Below, one piece after another: positions 10,478 through 20,700 of a stretch of DNA of 51,902 nucleotides (its first letter is position 1; the number at the start of each line of letters is the position of its first letter). Below the pieces are notes generated by a model. The model worked only from the letters and a program-made list of their open reading frames with translations, was not told where the DNA came from and ran no database searches. The stretch lies in the NCBI GenBank assembly GCA_023091735.1, contig JALKBU010000280.1, forward strand, positions 1-51,902, in the 5' to 3' direction. The DNA is from Trichomonas tenax (Eukaryota > Parabasalia > Trichomonadida > Trichomonadidae). A program made the position numbers and the translations under genes.

Positions 10478-10987
10478 CATGTTTTTTATATTACCTTTTT
10501 TGTTTAAATAAATTTGTTTTTCTTTAAATTTCCTCTCAATTTTTATGTAAACATTTCAAAAATTCAATAGTTTACATTCTAGAAATGAGAAAATTAAACA
10601 TTTTCGGAACTTCACCAATTTCAAAAAAAATTAGGACAAAAACATGAAATTGTCCGCATCGAAAAGTATTTCGTTTTGCGCCTTCATTTCGCGTTCTACT
10701 TCGATATTTATTAAAAATCTAATCAATATCGTTTGAAAAAATCATTATTATATTATATAACACATATAGCATTGTCATATTTGACTTTTCTATTATGTTT
10801 CAATGATAATATTAGTATGTTATAATGCAAATGATGGAGAAATCGAAGATAAATTATTAGAAAGGTTTTTGAACAAAAATTGATCGACAAAGCGCCATCA
10901 ATTACTAAACTAAGTACAAAAACAATGTAAAAAGGCGAAAATTTTGTTGAATAGTTTACACAATGCACGTTTAAACATAAGATTTTG
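10478..10987. other. Intergenic, AT-rich
   Basis: About 510 bp without a credible gene. It holds the 3' flank of the coiled-coil gene and the upstream region of the hydrolase. The only structure seen is an 8-bp inverted repeat, ATGTAAAC at 10545-10552 and GTTTACAT at 10570-10577. Confidence 0.7.
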
Positions 10988-12028
10988 ATGAAAAAAGTCG
11001 TAAAGTGGCTCATCGACGTCTGTTTCCGTCCACCGCGCCACGAGTACGACAGTGACAGGACCGCGGTTGTCGTGACGACCGGGGAAGCGGTTTACGTGCG
11101 GCGATCGATGAAATTCACGAATTCTAAAGGAAATCAATTGGAAGGTTCCCTTTGGTGCGACAAGGACTACGAAATACCGAAAAATTGCCTCGTTTATCTG
11201 CATGGCCTTGGCTCAAATCAGTTCGAAGCACTAAATTTAGTTTCATTTATGTGCAGTCCTGAATTAGCTGTGTTTTCATTTGATTTTTCTGGCTGCGGTA
11301 ACTCGGAGGGCAATTATATACCACTTGACGGTTCAGGAATCGACGATGTCAATTCGTGTATGAAAATTCTCGATGAAGAGTTCAATTTTACCAAATACGC
11401 TGTTTGGGGACGATCAATGGGCGCTGCCATTGCATTACACGTTTCATCTGAAACAAATAAATTTGTCTGTTGTGTATCTGATTCTGCGTTCAAAGACACA
11501 GAGGCAGTTGTGTACGACCAGACCAGCCAGAACGGAATCCCTTCTTTTGTCATTCCTATCATCAAGAAAATCGTCGCAAAAGAAGCATTGAAAACACTAG
11601 GGACAGACATCATTTCTCCTTACCCATTTGCTTCCCTGAGCAAGTCCACGACTCCTCTATTGATTGGACATGGAAAGCAGGACTCCTTCATCACTGTGTC
11701 GCAAGCGAACGATATTTTCGAGCAATACGGATGCGACGACAAAATCGTTTATGTTTTCGACGGGTGCCACAACACCGGAAGGCCGTGTCAGTGGTATGAA
11801 TACGCTTCCAGATTTGTTCACAGGAAACTCGGTTTAGAGCCTATGAAGAGGTTCTATGACAACATAATCAGCAGCTCCGATATTCACTCTGGCTCCAAAG
11901 GCGTCGTGATGTTTGATATCGACTGCATCATTCAGGACGCGCGGAGGGCTAGAAAAAGGTATTTGAAGGTTGCTGATGACATTTCATGCACAAGATCAGA
12001 CGCTTTCACTGATTTGAAGACTGCATGA
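10988..12028 (+). CDS. Alpha/beta-hydrolase (serine hydrolase, ABHD17/S9-like)
   Basis: A 346-residue protein starting at the ATG at 10988; a TTG codon lies just upstream. It shows the core of an alpha/beta hydrolase: an oxyanion-type YLHGLGSN segment, then FDFSGCGNSEG, then the nucleophile elbow G-R-S-M-G with Ser143. The acid is likely Asp232 in GKQDSF and the base His261 in DGCHNTG, so the triad is complete and correctly ordered. There is no signal peptide, and the first ten residues are basic and hydrophobic. The arrangement resembles the ABHD13/ABHD17 group and the many trichomonad proteins labelled family S9 serine peptidase. The substrate cannot be read from sequence; an acyl-protein thioesterase, lipase or peptidase role are all possible. 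It stands alone on the plus strand, facing a convergent RRM gene 214 bp downstream. Confidence 0.85.
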   Translation: MKKVVKWLIDVCFRPPRHEYDSDRTAVVVTTGEAVYVRRSMKFTNSKGNQLEGSLWCDKDYEIPKNCLVYLHGLGSNQFEALNLVSFMCSPELAVFSFDFSGCGNSEGNYIPLDGSGIDDVNSCMKILDEEFNFTKYAVWGRSMGAAIALHVSSETNKFVCCVSDSAFKDTEAVVYDQTSQNGIPSFVIPIIKKIVAKEALKTLGTDIISPYPFASLSKSTTPLLIGHGKQDSFITVSQANDIFEQYGCDDKIVYVFDGCHNTGRPCQWYEYASRFVHRKLGLEPMKRFYDNIISSSDIHSGSKGVVMFDIDCIIQDARRARKRYLKVADDISCTRSDAFTDLKTA

Positions 12029-12242
12029 GCATGTTATTCCTTTCTTTTGTTTGTAATAAATTTCTTTTGTTTGTTTGTCAGAATTCAATTTTTAGTTCTC
12101 TTCAACGAAAATTTTTTTAACTAAACTCTCTTCATACAGAAGACGCATTTGGGTGTTATTTTGCTCTTTTTTAGATGCAGAATTAATTTTGAAAAAAAAT
12201 ATCAATGATAATTAATAAAAGATATCAAAAACAAGATGTTTA

Positions 12243-13727
12243 TTAGTGTTTGCGTCTTTTCTCGATTTGGCGTGCTGCTTCAACCTTTGGTGAAGCTTTG
12301 TATGGCTCAACTTGAGGATGCATGTCATTGCATATCTCGAACTCTGGCATTTCTTCGAAAGCCTTCTTTGCATCTTCTTCGTGAGTGAACTGAACAATTG
12401 ATTTTGATCTCTTTGGTCCGTTCATAATGGAAAGTCTATCGACTGTTCCAAACTCTTGGCAGAATTCCGCGATCTCTTCGAACGTGATGTCGTTTGGGAG
12501 GTTTGATATAACGAATGTGCATTTTTCATTCTCGCGGACGCCGAACTGGATCTTGCCAAGCATTTCTTTTGTGACGCGTGGTGTGCAGTGTAATCTGACG
12601 CCTCTGATGAATGTGTCGTTTCCGATCCTGACAGCTTCCTGTCCATCTTCTTGTGAGTCGAATGTGACAACGATACGCGGTGGGTCCCACTTGTTCTTTG
12701 GATTGACGCTGATTTCAACGCCCACTGCTTTAGTGAAAACTTCCTTAACTTTATTTTCCTGTGTTTTGTATGGGAAGTTTGAAACGAAAACTGTTGTGTA
12801 ATCGATTGATCTTGTGTATGAAATTTGCAATTCCTTCCTTAATTCTAAAGCAGCCTTTGCGCATTCCTCTGTTTCGAAGAGAACAAATGCAAACGGCTTT
12901 CTGTTCTTTGCTTGTTTGATATTGACTGAAAAGACATTTCCAAACTTCATGAAATCATCGTAGATATCTCTGCAAGTTGTCTCCGGTGGGAAATTTTCGA
13001 CTTTCAGCTGCCAAGCTTTCATTCTTTCGAGAACATCACTTGGAATATATGGTGTGAACAGAATTTCCTCACCCTCCATCTTAGAGAAGTTCAGCTCTTT
13101 GATAACATTTCGAGCATCTTCGACAGAATTGAACAAAACATTGAGAGAATAAATTTGTTCGTTTTTAGGCTGAACATACGATTTCACGACTGGACAGACG
13201 TCGCTGAGGTAATTCACGATTTCAGATTGTGTGATTTTCGTTGATATTTGTGCAAGATGAACAATCGGAATTTCTCTGTAATTTGTGTAAACGCTGAAAT
13301 GTGCACCTTTGAAATCGAGCAGAGGAAGGATCCTTGCAACGCATGTGGACTCAAAATCACGCGTCATTGTCAAGAAATGCAAATAACTCGATGATGTGTA
13401 TGTGCTTGTGTTTCCGAATATGCGGATGATGGACTGAACGTTTTCAGTTGTAACTCCGTCTGGAATGCTTCCAATATAAATCGTTGTTGTTCTAAGAACG
13501 CGTTCGAAGTTTCTAACAGGTGTAATTTGCTTTCCTGGAAACAGCACTTCGATTTCATTCAGTCTTTGATTGTTCTCGAATACGAGAACAGTTGTAATTT
13601 CATCTGTATTCAAAGAAATTGAATAAGTGGAAACTTTTGAGCCCGTGCGACTCACGAGCATGCTCACGAGGTCATCAGAATTCTCATAATCGAAATTTTT
13701 GATGATGAAAGCAGTAAATGATTCCAT
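12243..13727 (-). CDS. Multi-RRM RNA-binding protein (PABP-like)
   Basis: A 494-residue protein starting at the ATG at 13727; the frame stays open upstream, but only to a TTG. At least three canonical RNA recognition motifs are visible. One has RNP2 LKVENFP and RNP1 KPFAFVLF; another has VFVSNFP followed by PRIVVTF; the last has FVISNLP followed by SKSIVQF. Three more divergent RRM-like folds precede them, including TIYIGSIP near residue 90, for about six in all. The C-terminus ends with a basic tail, IEKRRKH. Tandem RRMs of this kind are typical of poly(A)-binding and related mRNA-fate proteins. No PABC (MLLE) domain is visible, so a true PABP assignment is uncertain and another hnRNP-like or splicing role remains possible. 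The upstream region has a TCA triplet 22 nt before the start. Confidence 0.8.
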   Translation of the reverse strand: MESFTAFIIKNFDYENSDDLVSMLVSRTGSKVSTYSISLNTDEITTVLVFENNQRLNEIEVLFPGKQITPVRNFERVLRTTTIYIGSIPDGVTTENVQSIIRIFGNTSTYTSSSYLHFLTMTRDFESTCVARILPLLDFKGAHFSVYTNYREIPIVHLAQISTKITQSEIVNYLSDVCPVVKSYVQPKNEQIYSLNVLFNSVEDARNVIKELNFSKMEGEEILFTPYIPSDVLERMKAWQLKVENFPPETTCRDIYDDFMKFGNVFSVNIKQAKNRKPFAFVLFETEECAKAALELRKELQISYTRSIDYTTVFVSNFPYKTQENKVKEVFTKAVGVEISVNPKNKWDPPRIVVTFDSQEDGQEAVRIGNDTFIRGVRLHCTPRVTKEMLGKIQFGVRENEKCTFVISNLPNDITFEEIAEFCQEFGTVDRLSIMNGPKRSKSIVQFTHEEDAKKAFEEMPEFEICNDMHPQVEPYKASPKVEAARQIEKRRKH

Positions 13728-14771
13728 TTCGAATTTAAAAAATGGTTGTGAGCTTTTCTGACAAAATGTAAAGTGTAAGCAAAAATTAATCGCGTTTTTA
13801 TTATTTTTATCGTTTTCTATAGTGTGCACTTTATAGAAGTGATTTTTCTGACATGTAATTCTTGTCAAAAAATGGAGTTAAAATTTTTTGTTTCAAGGGC
13901 GAAGTTTTAAGTTGTAATTCCATTTTTGATAACTATTCCCAAAATTCAATATCACAGCATATATTACCTCTTGCTGAATTATCATCAGGAATCATAGTTA
14001 TCTAGATTATATTGAAGATTCTTCAAATTTTCGCAATTGAATTTGACCAAAAAGATTTTTGTTCATTTTTATATCTTTGTTCTTGTGATAAACTGAGACT
14101 TGGCTTTCTTAAGCAAATATTCAGATGTGAATCAAATTTCAACATTTCATTATGATCTGCAGCTTTGATAAAAGAATCATTCATTTGTTCAGTAATCAAA
14201 CATTGCAATGCTATAATTTACAATGAATAGCACTCTGAGGGCATTTGCTTTTATGGTTATAATGTACCAACTTCATTGTAATGTGTTGGATGCAAAGAAC
14301 ACGATCATTTTAATTGTCCATAATTTGTCGATTTTTACGATGAAATTTTTCCCATTCTAGTCATTTGTCTGAAGGCAATGGTGTAGCATTTAGAGGTGGC
14401 TTTTCTCTTCCTGATATAGAGGCTGTTGCTTTTCAAAATAATTTTGGTTCTGTCTATCCAAATTGCGAAATATAAAAATACATTTTTTGATGTGAATCTT
14501 TATGGTGGAATTGAATCATTCATTCACCTATCGTGCAGCACCAAACAAGGTCATTATGGAAACGGATATGTGAAAATTACTCCAATTTATTTGTTCGAGA
14601 ATTTGAATATTCAAACTTGTCCATTTTAACAGAGATTTCAATATATTATCCTCGCTTATCAGATTTCTACTGATTATCAATAAAATAAACGCACTATGTT
14701 CTAATGTATTAACAAAATACCCGTAATATTTATAAATAAACAATAAAAAATAAATATAAAAATATTAACAA
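13728..14771. other. Intergenic with possible decayed gene fragment
   Basis: About 1 kb, AT-rich. Between 14360 and 14630 two plus-strand frames contain short peptide-like stretches (EGNGVAFRGGFSLPDI, then LYGGIESFIHLS and YGNGYVKITP) interrupted by a stop. They look more like protein than the flanks do. No intact gene is present. Confidence 0.5.
14360..14629 (+). pseudogene. Possible remnant of a glycine-rich surface-type protein
   Basis: Translating 14360 onward gives a stretch with EGNGVAFRGG, ended by TAA near 14473. An overlapping frame continues with YGGIESFIHLS and ends with YGNGYVKITPI, then a run to a TAA at 14627. The GNGYVKIT type of ending recalls the end of glycine-rich repeat families, but the link is weak. 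It may be chance open reading in AT-rich DNA. Confidence 0.2.
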
Positions 14772-17700
14772 TTACTTAGATGCTTGGAAGGAGAATTTGA
14801 AAAATTCTCCATTTTCCAGGATTGCATATGATATCATTGTTGATGAGCAGAATGTTATTCTTGAAATCTTTGAGTTCAAACTGTGGATGCAAACGATCTT
14901 CAAGTCAACGAGACGCCATAATACTAATCTTCTTTCAAGTCCGATTAAAAGGAACTCACCTTGATCTGGCATCACCGCGATGATTGCTGCACTGAGGTTC
15001 TGTTTGAGAGGTGCCGACGAAACAAGATTAAGGCACAAATCTCTGACTTCTATCTTACCTTCATTGTCGACATTGACTGGCGATGTGACAGTCACAATAA
15101 GGCCCATCTTGCTAATGAGAAGAAGGTTCGGGAGTTCCGTGAGCTTAGTGATAGCGTAAGGCTTTGCCTGCATAAGTGATGAGACAACAAGCAAACCAGT
15201 TGTGTCGATAGATACAATAGCATCAACATCTTTGTTAACGCAAACAAATTCAATTGGAACAGCATGTGCAGATATGATTGCGCTGTCTTCTTTGTTTTCC
15301 TCCCAGATGAAAACCGATGAATCTAATGTGCATGCAACAATATCACCATCTCCAGTTGAGTCTATTGCAGTGATAGAGCTGCCGTGAGTTGGTGAGACTT
15401 TTAATTGGAGCTTCTTTGAGATGCTGACAATCTCATAAGTGTCTTTATATGGAGCAGAAACAACGAACATGTCGCGATCTGGTTCATACACAAAGTGACG
15501 GACTGATGAGCATTCGAATGGATACTTTTCTGTAATGATGTTCAACTGCCCATTCTTGAGTGCGCGATAGTGTGAAACAGTGCCATCGTGTCCGACCATC
15601 ATTGGTGTATCGCCGTCGAGAACAAGAGCAATTGGAGTCTCTTCGACGTTGCATAATAGAGATTCTGTGCACGAAATGTGCGCGGATCCAGTGCAGATTG
15701 ATCCTGTTGGGAACGAATGTCTTTCTGGGGATGCATCAGAGAAGATCTGATCAGGGCATGAACCGAAGTTGTATGCACTGGATCTGGCGACCTCTACATC
15801 TATTTCTGGATCATCGAGGCACTCTGGATATGAATATGGACTGAAAACATTGAATACATCTTCAGCGCCTTTTCCACGACTTCTGTTACCAAAGATTATA
15901 TCAACCCAACTGTTGAGGTTTTCAGAAACATAAGGAGACTCGAGTGCCAATCTATTAAGGATTACGAACTGAGCTGCATTCTTCGCCCATGGTGGCAATT
16001 CAACATCATCAACTTTCTTGCCATTATTGAGAACACCTAAATCATAATTCTCAATATTTCTCAGGAAGTCACTAAATGAATAGAACTCTGGAATCAATTC
16101 TCTATAATCAGCTCCAAGGCCAGTGACGCCGTCCCATGAGATTGGAATGCTAGTGAAGAGTCTGTTTGGATTATCAAATCTATCCTTCTGGAGAAGAATG
16201 TGGAGCGTTGTGAATGGCTCCATTCTGATTAAATAGAAGATAATGTATGCAGGTGTAGAATAGTGGACTCTGTACAAGCAATCGAAGACTGTTCCTTTGA
16301 CTTCGTTACGAGATTCGATCAACTTACTGAGTCTGACTGAGTTGAGAGATCCAAGTGGCCTTGAGAGCCTTCTGTAGTTGCTTAGATCATTCAAGTTGAG
16401 TGTTTCACTCTTATAGTTAGTCAAAACCCATGGATAGACTGGATACTGAGAAATGTCGTTGTAAGAGCGTCCTGAGAACATGTTGAGCCAATACAAGTAC
16501 TCGTAGTTTGTCATCTTTCCTGTCTTCCACTTCTCAAGTATGTCACTTGGCAGATTACCGAGAATTGGCTTCTTTTGATGAAATTCGATATTTGGTGCTG
16601 TAGTTTTATCAGCAATTGTGTTCAAGAAGATGTTTCTTGTCTGATCATTGTTGAAAATGAAGAAGTATGAAACAGCGTTATTTGTGAATATTTCGCACGC
16701 GCAATTGATCAATTGGTATCTTCTCCACAACATATATGTGATTGTCTGTGTTTCAATTTCGATGAATTTCGTTGAACTCTTCAGCTCATCTGTGATCGGT
16801 GTTTGGTATTCTTTGGCTTCGAAAATAATGTAATTCTGTGAGACGACAACCTTTCCTGTATATATTCTTCTGACTGTGCACATCTGGCAGTCGAATGTGA
16901 TGATAGCATCACCAGCGACTTTATGATTCTTTGAAACGACATCTGTAGGCTTCATCCTTTCGACAACGACAACTTCGCCAGTTGAAGCATCTCTCATTCT
17001 TGATGCATCCATGTGATCATTGAAATGCTTGTTCGGCTTCATTCTGTAGTGTCTTCCATAACTGTCGATTGCAGGATCGAACTTCTTATGGATGCTGTTG
17101 TTGTCCGATGTCCAAATGCCACCAATTGTATTATTCAAGTTGTTGCTGAGGTTCTCCCAGACATACAATCTGTGCTTCTCCTTTCTGTCAAGTACCTGAG
17201 TGTCATTGATAACACTTAACACCCTCCTCATCTCTCCAAGGAATGACTCGATATCTGATGGAAGTGTGGTGACTTGTGCATCAACTTGATCGAAAACTTT
17301 CCTGATCTCTTTGACAGCTTCCGTGAGATAATCTTTGCATTCTTGGATTGTAGCATCGGTGATATTTGCGATCTGACGTTCTTGGAAGAAAGTTTCAATG
17401 CCGTCGTCAGTCAAGAATGAGAGATCCTCCCATTGACTCTTCAAAAGGCTTAATGAAGAACTTGCAAGATTCACATTGTTCTTAAAGGCCTGATAAATGT
17501 ACAAAGAAGCAATCTTCAACCAGAGATAAGATTCGTTGTTAGTTTGAAGATGCGTGATCTGCTGAGTGACAAATCCTGGATCGAACTTTTCGATGAAAAT
17601 TAGATTATTGGCGAAAAGGGACCAGAATGTGTCTGATCCGAAGTTCTGAATATTGGATTGGATGATAGAAATAACACCGGATTTAATGGACTCCATCAGA

Positions 17701-20700
17701 GAAGTAGGAGCTGAAACTGGATTGAGCTGCGAAGAGCGACTGTTGAAAACTGTAGGAACAAGTCTGAGGAAGCTAAGGAAGTCGAGTTCCTCGGTGTTAA
17801 TTGCAGTATTAACTTCATACAGCTGGATGTTAACTATGCAATGGAGAAGAGCAGAAAGTAATGTTTGGGAGTAGATCTTACTGTCAAAGATATGCTGTGA
17901 GATAACTTCATAGGAACTGAACAAGGATGATCCGAAAATTGATATACAAACATCAACGAGAGAGAAAATCTGATAAACTTCTCTTCCAACTTTGGAATCC
18001 GGGAATAAAATGCAAAGCCACCTGAGATCTTTGGTGTAATTAGCAATATATAAAACAGCTTGATAGAAAACAACATTACAAATATGTGGGAATTTCAAGA
18101 AGAAACACTGCCTTAAGTTATCGAGTTTTCTCAAAGCATCTTCACGCGGCATCTTCATAAGCAAATGGCACATGACAGGAAGGAACTGCGGATATGATAT
18201 CGGCTTGATGTCATCATAAACCTGATTTCCAATAGTGATGTTCTCTGGATTTTGGGTCTTCATGATGATAATCAAGAAATTGAAAAGATAATCAACGTTT
18301 GAAACCTCGAAGACAGTTGAAGCTGTTAAAATCAAGAAAGTATGGAGAACGTGTGGATGATTGAGATAATTAAAGATCATAGCAAGAAGCTTGAACATCA
18401 AGCACTGGTTTTCGATGGATGGGCTGTGAATGTTGGAAAATATTGGATAGAAGTATCCATATGTTGCTAAATACTTGAGAATGAATGTTGAATCAAGAAG
18501 CATCAACCTGATAACGAAAGAGAGGCAGGCATTGGCAAGTAATGGACTTGAATTCGACAAACCAATCATCAGCACATTTGGAAAATCGTTTTCGAGTGTG
18601 AATTCTGTATCTTTCATCATAACAAGAAGTGAATATAAGCTGTTTGAAACAGCTAAATCGAGTTCGTCGTGGCTGAAACTGAAAATACAAGCTTTGAGGA
18701 ACTCGTTGAATGTCTTGAAAGATTCAATAAGATTTGGGAACTTGAAATATATGTCAGGAATCATCGACGGAATCAGCTTTGTAACAGAAAGATCCTTAAG
18801 GAACTGTTCTTCGAGCTCGCTTTTTATTGAGCCTTGAACTGTCTGATAAATTGTGGCAAAACTTGGAATGAGATTTTCTGGAATGTAACTTCTGTCTATC
18901 TGTTTCATAACTTGATTCAAGCAATAGAAGAAGTGACGAGATTTGAAAAGCTGGCCTTTCAGTGAAATAAGTGGACTGATGAATGAGAAGAATGAGTCAA
19001 TCAATTGCTTTGGATCTGGGAATTTATGTGCTGAGAAAAGAATTGGAAGGAATATCGCAGGTCCACCAGCAGCTTTGATTGAGCTGAATATCGTTGGTGT
19101 GTATGGAATCACTAATCCATTAACATATCCTGTTTGACTTGTGTTGTACAAGTTGTATATTGAGTTCTCATGGACCGATTTTGCATTAAATTCAGCAATA
19201 ACTTTGTCACCAACACCATTCTGGCTAACACGAATATACTCGAAGTCGATGTGATTGATTGTGATTTCAAGTTCTGTTGTTTTTCCGACACGGCGTGGCA
19301 TTCTATCGAGTTCTAAAGGTTCACCTCCTTCATTGGTGAATTTCAAGCCATTTTTGTTGAAATCAAGTTTGAATTTTGTCCAAATAAACTTTGACGTCCT
19401 TCTGATCACCTTAGAAACACTGTAGTTTTCTTCTTCGGAATGAGCTTCTAACGTGAATGTTCCATTTTGTGCGGAAACTGTTCCTGTAACGTTCTGATAT
19501 GTAATAGTTATGACTGTGCAGTTCGATTCTGAAATGTCGGACATTACTTCGATCGTAAATGGAGGAACAACTTTGATGTTCGATGCCTTGAAATACGAAT
19601 AATCCATTGGATAAATATGAATGAACGACTGTGGAACATCATTTCTTCCACCTAATATTGATATGAGAAGTCTCAGCATGTTTGTGGAACTTGATGAGCC
19701 ATTGGATATCGCTTTGAGAGTCTCAGATAACTCTGCTTTATGGAAGAATGAAGCGCCAATCATTGAAAAACAACTTGATACAGCAGTAGTTCCATCGCAC
19801 TGAGCAATGTGGTTTATAAGGTGAAGTAAAACCCCAGACTGGAAGCATTGATATCTGTTTGGAATGGAGCACTGTATCATGTTAGAGAGAATTGCACAAA
19901 TTGGTTCAAGCTTCGGTGTACATGATGCCCATTTCGTGAGGAAGTATAGAGGGCCGCAGTTGTAGATGTGAGAAGCAGCTGACTTGAATTCTTGTGATAA
20001 TGTGATGTATTCAAATAATATATCAATTATGTCATCGCGAATTTCTAGCTTTTTGGCAATAGGTGCAAGTTTCTGGAAAATTCCGTAAGGCGTCATATTT
20101 AGTTTTTGATTAAAATCTGGTAATCTCTGTGATGTTCTATAGATAAGGCTAAGAATGGCTTTCAAGAAATCAGTTGCATATGTTGCATCGAAATTTTCTT
20201 TAGATAATATGTTGTTCAAGAGATGATAAAATGTGTTGAATGCTTTTGTCTGGATCAATGTTTTACAAAAGTCGTTTGTGCTGACTTCTGCAATTCTGGT
20301 GAAGATGTTTATGTAATATAAGTATAAGTCTGATGTTTTGACCGTTTTTAGTATGTTAAGGCATCTCTCTGTTAAAGTAAAAGTGGCCTTTGTTGTGACG
20401 AACGCTGTTTCAATCCATCCCATGACTGTGTGGAATAATTCTGGTTCGAAAGATAAACTTAAGATGTGGGAAACTGATTTCGGCTGACAAAAGATGAGTG
20501 TTGGATTGACTTTGAGATAAATATAGTCATAGAAATTTATCAAATATGTTCTCGCTAATTGAATTTCTTGGCTGTCATTTTTCACTAAATACATCTTGAA
20601 TGATGATTCTGCTGTGCGGATTGACTCAATAAAGTCGATATACGTGAATGTCAAAAGATTGCAACTGCTTGAAATTAGAGCTTTCGTTAATGTTCTAATT